A program made the translations under genes and the position numbers. A model generated the notes under the pieces. It searched no databases, was not told the DNA's origin, and worked only from the letters and a program-made list of their open reading frames with translations. Source: Apricaphanius iberus (Eukaryota; Chordata; Actinopteri; Cyprinodontiformes; Aphaniidae). From it: 64,000 nucleotides of DNA. Shown one piece after another: positions 34,430 through 47,344 of the stretch (the first letter of the stretch is position 1; each line of letters opens with the position of its first letter). The DNA is taken from the NCBI GenBank assembly GCA_028564705.1, contig JAPXFQ010002396.1, positions 1 through 64,000 on the forward strand, in the 5' to 3' direction.

Positions 34430-35750
34430 CAATTGAAACAAAGATCAGTTCAGTTCTATAACAAATCTAATTTCCCTATGCCCTATATAAAAATCTGAAT
34501 AATTCGGTCTCAGCCTACTTAAACAGCAGATATGTGTAAATAACTCTGAATCTTTCAGCAATCTTGACTTACGATGCGCTCTGCTTTTATATAAAGAAAA
34601 CTCTCTGTTCTGATTACTAAAGTTCGCAATGGTACTTTCAGCCTTACTCGACCTCGTCTTATAACTTTAAGAAATACATATATTTATAAAGCAGATTCTA
34701 TAAATAGAGTTAAGCTACTACCCTGAGCCCGCTCATCTAATTGATCTCTTCCGAGATTGTCCAATTCGTGTCACTGGACCTCGATAATGATGTAATTAAT
34801 TAATTAACAACCTTTCCGTAAACATACAGCGATCCACACGAGGCAACAAGAAATTATATGCCACCTGAGCGTACCGGAGACCAGACCCTCCTGGTTTCCT
34901 GAGCTGCATATAGAACACAAAGACCGGGATCCCAGTCACAGTGTGAGAACTGATATCTGCAAGTCTTCTAGCATCAGGACCAACCGGAGCCATGCAAGTT
35001 TAAGATGGCTGAATTGAACACAAGTTATCAAGGTTATGAAAACAAGCTACTCACTTTTCAAGATTGGTTTCCCATTACTTGATCACGCAGCCGAAGAACA
35101 GGTTAGAGGCACCTCTGTCCGTCACTTCTTGAGGTCTGAAATTCTTGGTTTCCCTTAATTACCAGCTGAAATGGTACTGTCTGTGGTCAGCCATCAGTCG
35201 CTTTCTTCCAGCCCCCAGGATCTGACAACATCAAGAGAGACCCCCCTATCGGGTCTTTATATGACTTCCCTCAAGGAATTAAGTTAACACTCTTCAGAAG
35301 AAATAACTTCAAGTAGAAGAATTAACTTTTAAAAAATGTATTTTAACTCAAAAGGGAATAACAAGATACACTACTAACAAGTACATCCTCAACAGAGCAA
35401 AAACAACTACCACAAAAAAAAAAGTCTTTGTAAAAGCCTCAGTAAAAGTCCTAATAGCTCCAAAAGCTCTGCAAAACTTTAACTCTAACTCAAGCACATA
35501 TATAGATAGATTGCACAGTGGGATGTGTCTTATTTATCTGACAAGTGAACATTACAGTTATTAGCATATCACTTTTGCAGTTTCTATCTAAACAGTCCAT
35601 GATAGCTGAGAGCCCCCCCAGCTTATCTCTTCTTCCTCCTCTCACCATCTGACTCTCCTCTGTGCAGCTCCTCAGTTATGCATATGTGGTGAGCGTCACT
35701 CCAGACTAACACAAACTCTTTTCTCACAAACTGAGACTCTAAGCAGTGTT
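34430..35750. other. unassigned, possibly LTR-element sequence
   Basis: No coding pattern. The tract is less AT-rich than its neighbours and leads into repeat R1. Since a gypsy remnant on the minus strand lies just to the right, part of it may be LTR or untranslated retroelement sequence. No second LTR was found. Confidence 0.3.
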
Positions 35751-35995
35751 GGGATTTATTCTCTCTTTATATCATGTATTTCAGGATAAACCTTGCTGCC
35801 CAATCTGGATTGCTGACTGCTAATCTTTAAAGGACCCCAACTGTCCTCAGCGAGATCTTTGAAGGGCCTTTACCCAGAACAGAGAGAAGACAACACACAA
35901 CAGAATTCTATTTTAAAGCAAGCACCTGATTTAGATGGAGCCAGTGACAGTAAACTGTACTGACTAAATTTCCAAACAGGGCATCACACTTTTAT
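35751..35995 (-). repeat. LTR-like interspersed repeat R1, unsplit copy
   Basis: In reverse complement it aligns with 7409-7632 and then directly with 8881-8945. It lacks the inverted duplication seen at 7511-7581 and the 1.25-kb block at 7633-8880, so it shows the ancestral arrangement. Confidence 0.55.
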
Positions 35996-37405
35996 TACAG
36001 CACCACAACACAGAATCACAGTTGAACACACCCAGTATTTTTTCACACTTTAGACTCAGTGACCCGACCGTCAATAATTCTTGAATCCTCCCTAAGGAGT
36101 TTCCCTTATCTCCCCTAATCTCGGCCAAGCAAAAGGGAGGGATCCTGTACTGGTACAATACTTCTCTGTAAAAACAAGTTGTCCTTCACTTTGAAACCAG
36201 CTTGATCCTTTTTGAAATAATAAGGCAGATTATATCAAACTACATATAAAAATGTTTACCCAAATATATGTAAAGCAGGTAATAAAAAAATGCATATAAA
36301 AGTGTTCACAAAGATATGGTATTCCTCAATTCCCTCTTTTCATCCGTGTTAATCACGAATGAACTACTTTCTCTGAATGTGTCTCCTCCAGCGTTATCTC
36401 ACATTTAAAACTAAAAATATGAATTCTGTAACTCATTTAAGAATGTAGAGAAAGTACCCTTCAAAAACAATACATTTAGTTACCTTAAAACATGAACCCT
36501 TGCATATGACAAACTTAAAACTGTAAGTTCAAAAATCGAACTTGAGGTTAAAAATTCAAAATGTATGTCTCAAACAAACATTGTTTGCACGCAGATACAC
36601 CACGAGCCAACCGTAGCCGTTCCTGAACAAACTTCTCACCCGTGCTTTTGCTCCATCACGACTAATCCTAGAGGGATTATAACAGGTTTATACTGGCTTA
36701 TAAAATATTTTTTATTTTTTTATTTTCTTTCTTTTTTATATCAATATATTCTAGGGTATTTAATTTCACTTATCCCCCACTAAATACTTATATATATATA
36801 TATATATATATACATATATGTTTTAACACAGATCTTAGATCTTCAACACACATCCACTTCCTTTTTTCACACAAATCTGAGATGTCACACACACACCCAC
36901 ACACTTTTCTTCAGTATTCATGATTTATACCGAAACACCACAAGCTCACTGCTATTCTATCCAAGAGAATTATTTTAAAAATCAACTTTCAATCCCACTA
37001 CCCTTTGCAGGAACCTTTGGACACAGACCAACCACTGAAGTCTGTTTGTGGAGCTCAACCGCGATCCAGAAATCCCACTCTCAACAGCGGGCTAAAGAGC
37101 CACAGTCGTGCAAACCTTCGTTCTCACTGGATCTGTCAGCCCAGAACGTCTTCCGGGTCTGAGGGCACGGCCAACACCCAAAGCGTCCGTTGCCCATTCC
37201 GTACCTTAACCAAATAATCAACAGATCAACATTAAATGGAGAACTCCTGATCAATCGATACCTATTAATCTAAATTAAGGTCAGATTACTTTAAAATCCC
37301 TCCGGTGTTACCAAACGATCAATCCGTCACCTCTCCATTCACTGTTGAACTCAGGAACACCATTACTATTTTCTCACAATAATATCTCTTATTTTCTCAT
37401 TTCAT
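35996..37405. other. no gene recognised; TA microsatellite
   Basis: AT-rich sequence with a (TA)n tract at about 36789-36812. A less AT-rich part at 36990-37220 shows no domain in any frame. Confidence 0.4.
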
Positions 37406-37409
37406 TAAT

Positions 37410-39710
37410 CATTACTCACATGCTATGTTATTCAAATGTTGGTGATGCAACAATATCATCCAGATATCACACGACTTATAAATGAGGCCAGCTAGAACGT
37501 GGTTCATAAGCCGCTGAAAAGTCGCAGGGGCATTACATAGCCCAAAAGGAAGGACTCTGAACTGAAACAGGCCACAATACATGATACAAGCAGTCTTTGG
37601 TTTAGCTTCTTCAGGTATGTGGACCTGCCAGTTGCCTCGAGCAAGATCTAGTGTTGTGAAAAATTTCACTCTAGACAAAACTCCAATGATTCATCCACCC
37701 TTGGGAGCAGATAAGAGTCCTTCGTAGGTAAATGGTTTAGACCTCGGAAGTCAACACAGAACCGTGGTTCACGAGGGGGTTTATTCACAATAACCACAGG
37801 GGCTGCCCATGGTCCTGATGCTGGTTCAAGCTGATGAGGTATGGTATGGTGGCAAGTTTACAGGCTCTGCATCTCCTGTCACAATTTAATTTTTTGCTAG
37901 AGAAGTACGCCCAAGGTGACCATCAAACAGATCACTGTAGCTTCCCAAAAGTTTTAGCAGTCCCTTTCTTTCAACATAATCTAAGTTAGCTTGATCAACC
38001 TTGTCTCTGAGACAGAGCTGTGGAGTGTTCTGCAGAGTCATAGTTTCACACTCAAGATGAGATTCCACAAAGCCATTTTCATGTTCATCAAAACATGGGG
38101 GATTGTCATCCATAAATACAGTTCTGGTCGGGACATGCGATGTTAGTGAGGAACGGGTCATAAAGTCCATCCCAAGAACAAAGGGGGACGACAGGTCCTG
38201 CACTATGACAAAGCGTTGATAGACACGCTTGCCCATAAATCCAATGGTCAAGCAAGTTATTCCTAACGGATCATTTGTTACATTGGGCAAATTTATGGGT
38301 GGAGAATTCCACTAATTCTTTGAAGAGTTACTTTGGTTTATTTTAGGTATTATATTTGTATTCACTGCTGAAAGAGATGCACCCGTATTAAGTGTGGCCT
38401 CCAGAGCTCTGAAAGGGGTGTTCCTCGATGATTGTAAAGCTCCATCCTCAACATGACTGAGCAAAGGTGGCACACTTGGGTCTGACAAAATCGACTTTAA
38501 GGGTCGGGGGGATGATTGCCCCTGTGAAATACTCTTCCCCCCGAAGTGTCCCTGCCTGTTACCGACTGGTTTCTTTTCTCTTACTGTGTCAACACTGTCA
38601 GATTCTGTAGACTGTGTTACAGGATGGTCATATGCAGGCGGAGTTTGAGGAGGTTCTCTTGCAGGTCTGGGAGAGTCTTGAGCTCCTTAAAACTCAGTGT
38701 AACAGTTAGGACATGTGAGAGATGTAACACCTGGGATTGCACCTTTAATACAGTAGGGTTCTCCATCAGATCTACTTTTTATCTGAACTCTTGAAGGCTG
38801 TGAGAACTAGTGCCAAGAACAGAATGCAGTGCATGCATGCTCAGCACTAGATCTATTACTGATGTTACAGATGTCCCAGACAGTGCTATTCTGTACTTCT
38901 CCACTGCATACTATCAAATTAGCTCAATTTGCTCCTGCTCAGATGGTGGGTTCCTCTAGCTTTAGAATTCACTTAGCAACAAATGTTGGTAGAGGCTCAT
39001 CAGGGTGTTGGAAACGGTCCAAAATGCCTCTCATAATATGCCCTTTGTTGTCAGCTTGCAGGAACACAGATCTGAAAAGTTTACAAAGTTCTGTCGAAGT
39101 AGTTATGTGGGAACTGAGAACACTAAACCAGAACCTTGGTTCTTTAGCTAGGAAGTATGGTAGTTCTCTGAGGATCTGAGCATCCGTTAGGCCCAATGAT
39201 GTTTTATAAACATTAACTGATTGTAGCCATTCTTCTGATTTAGGACCACCATCATTAGTGAAAACAAAGGACTCTAATTTATCTTAGTGCAATGCTGCGG
39301 CAAGGACTCTGGTTGTATAAATAATTTCCAGGGAGTTCGATTGGGATTGAGACCGAGCTCCAGTGGTCTGAGCGGGGCCTGATACTGAGTTGGCTTGTTC
39401 TTTTTTCCGATAGATTGGCTTGGCACATATGGAGTGGATGCAGCCTGAGGAAAGGAGTAAGTAACCTGGGCAGCTGGCTCTTTTGGAATTGGCCTTGTCT
39501 GCTGGGTCCATTGCTTCAAAATATTTTTATGAAGATCCAAAGATTCATGTAGGCCTTGCTGAAGCATATCAACTTCTGCTTGTAAACTTTGTACTTTATG
39601 TCCGAGGTCAGCTATATTGTGTCTGGCAGTATTTTGTTCTGGGAATAACTTAAAGTCTATATCATCACACATATCAGTCAAGTCAAGATGAGTAGCCATA
39701 ATGCACACTT
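37410..39710 (-). pseudogene. Ty3/gypsy-type gag-protease-RT remnant
   Basis: Minus strand from 39708: a gag-like frame starts with an acidic region and a coiled-coil-like heptad stretch (DLGHKVQSLQAEVDMLQQGL). It is followed by a capsid-like block (39196-38969) with LPYFLAKEPRFWFSVL and DEPLPTFVAK. A disrupted stretch precedes a retropepsin-type region (38290-37886) with FVLGMDFM. RT blocks follow: WAAPVVIVNKPPREPRFCVD with DFRGLN (about 37800), then TLDLARGNWQ and FQFRVLPFGLCNAPATFQRL (37678-37412). The copy stops before RNase H and integrase. Several frameshifts and a stop (near 37670) inactivate it. It is an old non-infectious retrotransposon relic. LTRs were not identified. Confidence 0.8.
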
Positions 39711-40014
39711 ATAAGAACCAAATTCCGTATAATGTAACAGATATTATGAAATTCCTCTCAAATCTGGTCGCTGAAAAAATTATCCAAAGCACTTTAATTT
39801 TTAGAAGTGAAACTTTAGTTTGTTCACCTTATTTTTATCTCACCCTTTAGAAATTAGTGAAAGAAAAATTGTGGACCAGAAAACTAAAATGTTCAGTTCC
39901 AATACAGATATGAACTAATAAGTAATTCTCCATGAACGGCACCTTTCATGTCAAATGCACTTAATAAAGCTTCCTAGAGCTTACCATGTAAGATAAAAGA
40001 TAATAAAGTAGAGT

Positions 40015-40210
40015 TTGAATGGACTGAACTTATATAGCGCTTTTCTAGTCACACTGACCACTTTACATTGAAGCCACATTCACCCATTCACACTCATACA
40101 CTGATAGCCAACATAGCTTGTTAGGACGACATGTGACTGGAGGAAGCTGGAATCGAACCTACAACCCTCCGATTGCAAGCCAACTACTCTACCATTGAGC
40201 CACAGTCGCC
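40015..40210 (-). mobile_element. tRNA-derived SINE
   Basis: The minus strand starts GGCGACTGTGGCTCAATGG, giving a pol III A box (TGGCTCAATGG, at 40202-40192). A B box (GGTTCGATTCC, 40159-40149) follows about 30 nt later, as in a tRNA gene. The body continues and ends with AAAAGCGCTATATAAGTTC. That tail resembles the GCGCTATATAAATAA tail of the L2/Rex1 LINEs in this window, which would be the machinery that copies it. Confidence 0.7.
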
Positions 40211-40799
40211 AGGGGTTTATTGAATATCTTCTTTATTTTCAACTCGTATACTCACGGATTCCGGTCAAAGTCTTTTTAGTTTACTTTAAACTCCCAGACA
40301 CAAACCAGAGGTGTGTCCTGTGACAAAGTTCCCAGTGAAATGACAGAGAAGGTAATGCAAAATCCACAGCAACTGATCAGCTGAGAGGAAACAAAAGGCG
40401 TTGCGCACCACCCAGATCTTCACATGCAGAAAGTATGATACACCTGCAGCAGTCTCAAGTCCATGTAGCCTGGATCCATGATTCCTTTTTTTATATTTAT
40501 TTACTTCCCTTAACAATGTCACAATGAGAAGGTTTGGCAGACAATGAGCCTATTAAATCCAAAACAGCGCTGCAACTTCGCTCGTTCCCGGAGTGGGCAG
40601 TAATAAGGCTGCCGAAGTATTTATTTCTAGAGTTTCTGACACTTTTCTGATACTCAACTAGCCCATTTCTGAAAAGTTCACGGGAAACAGATAATTTATC
40701 CTTCTTCCATCTGTGTCATACCTTCTGCATAATCTTCTGAGTCCATGTGTCTAAGAATTTAGCCAAGGGTCTGATTTTGTTTTAGGGCATCTAAATTTT
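40211..40799. other. intergenic, no gene recognised
   Basis: No coding pattern or clear repeat ends seen. Confidence 0.4.
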
Positions 40800-41480
40800 A
40801 AAGGAGCAACGGTATGAATTACTGTGAGGCAGGCTGACTGGAAAACCCACAAAACATCATCTGGATTGGTGCAAAAAGACCAGAAATTACCGTTTCATCA
40901 ATAGATGAAATGTAAATAATGTGTAACCCATAGAACATCACTAAATCTGAAATATGAGACTGGTTGTAGGTAGGAACAAACACAACTTGCGTTAAAACCA
41001 AATAAATCAAGTGTGTCATTAAACGTTTTCACAAGAGGCTTGGCAGGACAGCAAACATGAACATTAAAATCACCCATAATCAGGACTCATTTTTCAATTA
41101 AGTCCTTAAAACTGCGGAACACCCATCCAAACTTGTTTGTGCTGGTTTATCGCCCTCCTAAATTTAATAAGTTCAAAAGTATTGATGTTGGTGTCTAAGG
41201 ATACCATCTTGCAGGGGATATGTGCTTTAATAATACTCAGCAAGCCTCCCCCGCGGTCGAGAGCCTAGGAGAATTTAACACCAAACAGTCAGGAGGGTTA
41301 GTTAGAGGGTTCAGTTAGAAGAGCAGACTCACCGGGGGGAATCCAGGACTCCGTAATACCTAAAATGTCCAGGTCTTTATCAGAAAAATAATCCTTCAGG
41401 ATTGCATTTTTATTTTTCCAATGGAGCGAGCATTAATCAAAGCAAGCTTACCGCGAGGCGGTTTTGTAACTGGAGGATGA
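40800..41480 (-). mobile_element. L2/Rex1-type LINE endonuclease remnant
   Basis: The minus strand around 41100-40985 reads LIMGDFNVHVCCPAKPLVKT followed by a NDTLDLFGF segment, the GDFN metal-site block of an APE endonuclease. Further 5' (41240-41190) is RGGGLLSIIKAHIPCK. The plus strand at 41141-41170 reads VLVYRPPKFNK, a block that should sit between these two on the minus strand, so a small internal inversion is likely. Heavily decayed. The sequence up to about 41830 may be its 5' region. Confidence 0.5.
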
Positions 41481-42240
41481 TCCAATGTGGAGGCAGAAAG
41501 ATCTCCAGCGAAAGCGCACAGTTTTGCGTTGTTCACCCCGCATCTCTATAGACGTGGGTAGAAGGGGCGATGAGCTGGGGCTGCCTCCTTTTTGCCAACA
41601 CTCCAATGCACCAAAGGAGAATGAGCAAGGGCAGAATGAAGCATGGCATCCAGCCAGGTCTGGTTAGACCCTTGGGAGATCGCCATGGCAGCTGGAGCCC
41701 GGACGCTGCGACCCCTGCGCTTACTGCGGCATCTTTTCCGATGCCAGGATGGGCGTGGTAGCCTCCACAGGTATGCAGAAATACCTGATAGCAGTGGTTG
41801 AAACAGTTTCTGATGTTCAGCATGTTGAGTTACTGCATAGTCCACAGGTAAGTGAAGCTTCAAGAGGGTGAGTCTGTCATACATCAAAAGGGAATTGACA
41901 CCATTCAGTAGAATGCTAGAGATCAGAAAAAACAAATAAAAATACAGAGAGCAGGTGGCAGGCCGAGCACCTAGGCACCAGACGAGAGTTAGAAGAACAG
42001 TCCATGCAGCTGTCTGCAGCACGCTCCTCCCAAGTTCTGTGTAACAGATAGTGGCGCATACTTGTGACATCACTGATAGTGAACTAATGGCTGTCTTAAA
42101 GAGACCACAAAATTATGGCTGGTACAACAGGACAAAAAAACCCTCACAAAACTGTTTAAAAAAAATCACACACACACATGACCATGGTTATTTGTATTAA
42201 TTTATTTACTGGAAGATTAATAAAGTCACAACGGCAACAA
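41481..42240. other. unassigned; no gene recognised
   Basis: Open frames on the minus strand here (for example 42073-41546) have no recognisable domain. Part may be the 5' region of the LINE remnant to the left. Confidence 0.35.
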
Positions 42241-42244
42241 GGTA

Positions 42245-43352
42245 GGCCCCCAGCCCCACCAGGGCATCAAGGGCCCCCGCGCCAAGGCAGGATCCCAGTG
42301 CACCCACCGGCTCAAATACCCCAGCAACATACCCATGCAGAACAGGTATAGGCCAAAGCCCCAGGAGGCCAACCCAACAGACTGAGGCCTACCACCCCCG
42401 TGCTGTGCAGTGGCCCAACAAGAAACAGAATCCAGCGCCCCCACCTACCCGTCCCACACGTCCATCCCCTGACCAGTCATCCGTAGAGCCCGACCCAGTC
42501 AAATGCCCATCCCTAGCACCCTGCAGAGCACAAGGACCAAGACCCAGGAGCCATGTCCAATGCCAAAGAACCAATTGGACCCAGGGACGCCGCTCACCCT
42601 CCGCAGCCACCAGCCAACACCCCAACATGCAACTACGGGAGGGGACCACCCAGGAGCAAGCAATTAGAACCAGCCCAGAGAGATGAAAAAGTCGGTAGCA
42701 CATACTGGCTTCCACCATCCACCACCCACACCGGCCGACAGCAGATTTCCCCCATACCGGCCAAGCCCGGGCCGGGACCGCAGCCAAGGGGTGCTCAGAG
42801 CCCCCAAGCCCACCCCAAACCCACCCAGGAGCAGCACAGCCATCAAGCCAGTAACCCATATTTGCCAGTGCAACTCCCCTAAAGCACCACATGCAGCAGT
42901 AAGGAGTCCTCACCCAAGGCCACAAAAATCCCACCTCAGGAGGGGGCCATGCACCTAGCACCCTATCCGCAAGTGGCCCAAACCACAAGGAGCCCCCATA
43001 GAGCCCTGCAACCCCACATCAGCACCAAATCCCACACGACAAAATCAATGGCCCCCCACCTCGACTAGATGATAGAGCTAATCAATGGAGCCGAAAGAGA
43101 ATGATCAGATGTGGAGGAAGAGGTCATCTCAAGACCAAGTTGTTCCATCTGGAGATCTCTATACTGATTACTATTAGGAGCATTTTTATTTTCAGTTCAG
43201 GAGGATAGTTTTTCTTAGTGATACATAAGGCAATGTGAACTACTTGTATTGAATTAGTGTCTATGGTGACATCATTTATATACTAGCAAGCAAAGTGAGG
43301 GAGAAGGTGTGATATTAAATTTCAGACACTGTGATAGGTCATCACATATCTG
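42245..43352 (-). mobile_element. Tx1-type L1 LINE 3' fragment (copy 3)
   Basis: Minus strand: the end of ORF2 (about 43352-43070; SLRK- and NWKNKN-type words, disrupted) followed by the GC-rich UTR matching about 19800-20960 of the long copy. CpGs of the long copy are often TG or CA here, so this is an older insertion. Truncated at both ends. Confidence 0.8.
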
Positions 43353-43479
43353 CAGGGAGCGATTTGCTCTGCTTGTGATGTCGTCGTTGTTCCTCCCACT
43401 GGACCAACAGACTAATATTTCCGTTTTTTCTGCAATCCCTGTAATATTCTTTAGATAGTACAAGATCCAAGACAGCATA

Positions 43480-43640
43480 GGCGAACACCTTAAAAAATTG
43501 ATGGGTGCAGTTTACACGTTCACAGTCTTCACAGCAGAGAGGGGATTCAGCGCAATCAACGCAATTTTGACAGACGAGACGAACAGAATGATAAAAACAG
43601 TTTAACAAAACGAGTTTTATTAAACTATGCTGGACCTTTC
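43480..43640 (+). pseudogene. hAT-type transposase C-terminal fragment
   Basis: Around 43525-43605 the plus strand reads FTVFTAERGFSAINAILTDE followed by TNRMIKTV. This matches the ERGFS..N.I.T..R block of the hAT C-terminal dimerisation domain. It stops soon after (Y-stop). No BED finger or catalytic region is nearby. Small and decayed. Confidence 0.45.
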
Positions 43641-44351
43641 CTAAACTTTAAACAAAAAAAATGAGCGTTAATCCTATGACTTGTAAATAAGACGACTAAA
43701 CTATACTTAAACTCACTGGTGTCCAATGCAATATTTATTTTTATGCAGCTTTGAAGACAAACCGATCGCAAAATTTGTGGACATAGTCCAAAAATCACAT
43801 ACTGTATGTCTGTCTTGCCCCTGAGATGTGGCGAAGCATAATTAAAAGACTTTGCATTAAGGAGATATAGTACAAGTCAATCAGTTACCTGTTGATACTG
43901 TACCCACTTCTGAATGTGAGTCTTTATTGCATGTAACATCGATCTCTGCAAAGCACGCAGTAGGATTTGCACATAGAGAAAGATAAGATATCAGTCAGTT
44001 CGGATACTGATTATATGAAAATTGTGCTGGTGGATGTTGCTACTTTAAAAAGAAAATCCACATCAAGTTTTTAAGTGGTGGCATCAAAACAGTAATTTGT
44101 AAATATTGCCTGGGACATGTCCCTGGCTAAAATTACTCATATGTCAATACTTTCCTGTGGGATTCCATATCCGTGCTCACAGTTTAATGAGCTGAAGGTA
44201 CGGATTCTTACACCGAAAAATAATTTCTGCACCTGACCCCAGCTGTGCTCCTCTAGCCCAGAGATGGACTTTTTTTCCCTGACAGAAAAATATGCAAAGT
44301 TGTGTGAGGGCAGAGAAGGTGCTGCTGATGCTCCTTTATGAATTAGAAAGT

Positions 44352-44352
<1 letters not shown>
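43641..44352. other. intergenic, no gene recognised
   Basis: AT-rich, no coding pattern. Confidence 0.4.
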
Positions 44353-44415
<63 letters not shown>

Positions 44416-44431
44416 TAATATATATATATAT
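44353..44431. repeat. (TA)n microsatellite
   Basis: About 79 bp of nearly uninterrupted TA dinucleotides with one TTAATA break near 44411-44418. Confidence 0.95.
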
Positions 44432-44439
44432 TCTTCAGG

Positions 44440-45600
44440 GAAGCTTAAGGTATGCTGCTATCAATTCATCCTCTGCCGGCGCCTAATATGGACCCTGAAG
44501 CTGTGTGAGATCACTAAATCCACAATGTTCAACAATTTCATTAAGAAGTGGCTTGGCCTACCTCGCAGCCTCTGCAATATAGGCCTGTTTGGGAAAAAAA
44601 AAAACTCCAGCTGCCACTGAATCCATCAACCTTGGTTACAGACAGAATGCCGGCTTGTGTGTGAGACTCAAAAGACCTGTCCATAAGAAACACCAAGGGG
44701 CCAGTGCGAACAAGAAGGAAGACGGAAGAGGCGGTTGACCAGGCCATCAGCAGGTTGATGCACCACAAGAAAGGAAAGCAAAGACTTGGTGATTGAAGAG
44801 GTGGTGAAGAACGAGGAGGAGCTGTACAAGATCAAAGCGCTCAGCCAGCGTCAGCAAGGACGTTGGACAACATGGGAAGGAGTGGTCGACAGGACTGTCA
44901 AGTGGTCCGATATATGGAAGATGCCTCAAGCAAGGTTAAGTTTCCTCATTCGGGCCACCTACGACACCCTTCCCAGTCCAAACAATCTGAGTCAGTGGTA
45001 TGGCTCAGAGGAAAACTGTTGGCTGTGCAATGCCCCAAACCCAAGCCTGCAGCACATTCTGTTCAGTTGCAAGATACCTCTGGCCTGAGGTCAGTACAGA
45101 TGGCGGCACGACCAGGTCCTGTGGAAGCTGTCAGAAGTCCACAAGGCACAACGCCTGGAAGCAGCCAAAGTCTATCCTGCAACATCACATAAGCTGATCC
45201 ATTTTGTTGATCAAGGGGCAGGTAAAGAAGATCACTGTTAACACCTGGATGTAACTGAAACTTAGTGGTGGACCTTGATCTCCAGCTCAAGTTGCCTCCA
45301 GAGATAACCACAACCTCTCTGAGACCAGACATCCTTTGCAGGGATGATAAAGCTGCAGGGGCTTTATTGTAACATCCATCCAGCGACTCCTGAGGAACAT
45401 AGGAGTAACTGGGCATAAGTTGAAGAAGGCATCCAAAGATCTTGCAGAGGAGGTGGAAAGAACCAGCTTCTGGCTTTGGCTGAGATGGAAGGACATATCA
45501 TGGGGAAAACAAGGGGTAGCTGCAGGGGGGCGCTAGTGATGTTTTTCTGACAAGGCTCCACCACCGTGAGGTGTTCCGGGATTAAAGGAGAGAAACTTCA
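44440..45600 (+). mobile_element. LINE with restriction-like endonuclease, C-terminal half
   Basis: Blocks in three frames follow the order of an R2/HERO-like LINE C-terminus. FNNFIKKWLGLPRSLCNIGL comes first (44530-44590). Then QGRWTTWEGVVDRTVKWSDI and WKMPQARLSFLIRATYDTLP (44850-44975). Then CWLCNAPNPSLQHILFSCK, a C..C......H....C zinc motif (45013-45070). Then YRWRHDQVLWKLSEV, HLDV-E-WW-type words and LRPD (about 45330). The last is a KLKKASKDLAEEVERTSFWL block (45420-45475). Such LINEs cut their target with a PD-(D/E)xK nuclease. The RT is missing, and many frameshifts show it is dead. Family assignment beyond this class is uncertain. Confidence 0.6.
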
Positions 45601-47344
45601 AGGAAGGGTGGCTCCCGGCTGAGGACCCTGCAGCTACCCTGTTGGCACCATTGGAGGTGCGTCAGGCGGAAACGCCCTGCAGATAGCTTTTACTTGTGCT
45701 TACATCTTATACATTGTAAGCCAGTATTAGATGACATGAAAACCATCTTAAAAATCCGATGGCCTGTATAATGTAAATAATAAATGTAGTAAATAAATAA
45801 ATAAGTACAATTGAAAATAAATAAAAAAATATCAAATTTCACATATATTTATTTATCTTCATATTAATTAATTTCTTTAATCCCACATTTATTTATGTAT
45901 TTATTTACACATTTATAGATCACATTTATTTACACATTTTTAGATCACATTTAATTACCTATTTCTTGTGTATTAAAATGAGGGGCTTGTTTCTAACACT
46001 GACCTAAAGCCTGATTGGCCAGCTCCAAGTCTTTGTATTTACAGGGAAGTGGCTGAGGACGAGGAGTGTTAGCATCAGCTAGCTACTCTGTGTGTCTGTG
46101 ACAGAGTTGAGCTAGAATCTCACTGAGTAATGTTAGTTTATCACCAGGTCTGCCCTTGACATTAAGGGTTCCTGCGAGCAACAGACAAAAATGAAGGTGC
46201 CTTGGAAGGTGAAATGTTGGGGTGCAAAGGTTAACAATTGAGGGCTAACCCGGTTCAGGCTTCTAGCTAAGCTAGCGGGAAGCCCCCAAGTAGCACCTCA
46301 CAACCTAGCACTCAGTCCGCCTTCGCATCTTGTCTTAAATTTTTGGCAACAGTTCACAAGCAACTATCCATGTCCCATGTTGAATTCCCCACCCAAGGGA
46401 GTCGATACTTGAAAATAGGCTGTCAAAGCCTAAGCCACCAGACGTGTAAACGGTTCATAAAGTAATAGATGCGTTTTGCTCCCATTGGGAGCATTTTAGA
46501 TGGATAACACTTAAAAAAAAATTTCCAAATAGCTGTTAATGGGAGATCACAAAATATTGGAAGAATTGCCATCACATAACTTATAGGCTAGTGTTCAGGA
46601 AAATAAAATTAATAATATACGTATCTTAAATTCACCTTGCACTCCCAAAACTGCAGATATTGTTGTCTTGTAAAAATGATCTGGTATGATAATAAGTGGG
46701 CAATTACCCACTTTAAGGATTAAATTCCCATTGATGATAAAAAGCAACAAATTAGTCCCACACCCCAACTGACCCTGGTGTCAAAGGTAGTAATGTTTTT
46801 TTTTTTTTTTTTTTTTTTTTTTCATGCATATCTTTTTGTTTTTTTTAATTTATTTCAGATGCTGTAAACTGCTCCCATGTCTGATTCCCTGCTTGGTCAT
46901 ATCAAAAATGCTGAGCTTTAAGCATTTTAAAGGAGCTGAGAAAATGGGCACTATAAAAAGTAAAAAATAGATGCTTCGCATAAATTTAAAAACAGGGCAG
47001 CGGCATTTTTCTAAGATGCGTCATATTTGAGCTGCTTTACTCTCGGTGGGAACGAACCTATCAACTGTAACAACCGGTATCAGCTGCAAATTATGCCTTG
47101 CAGATGTCATGTGCTACTTACATGTCTTTTTGAAAGTAGGGTTACAGCACACTGGAGCCTCTTCTGTTGATCCTTAAGGCCTTGGGCCGATATCAAACAA
47201 CCTTAAGACACAGGCTTACTGAAGTATGACTGTATAAAATCTTTAACATAATATATAACACTGGAAGCAGCACAACCAAGTGGATATAACCCGGGCTTTC
47301 CACTGGACGTGTCTGCAGCATGTTACATGGATACAAAGTCTATG
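45601..47344. other. no gene; AT-rich simple sequence and poly-T
   Basis: 45770-45960 is built of AAATAAAT and TTTATTTA words. A 27-nt poly-T lies at 46796-46822. The rest has no coding pattern or paired ends. Confidence 0.5.

Noticed and set aside
42226..42988. Open frames of 90-200 codons
   Set aside because: Also LINE UTR sequence, with no agreement to frames in the other copies.
44353..44431. (TA)n tract as replication origin or regulatory site
   Set aside because: A plain dinucleotide microsatellite with no supporting context.
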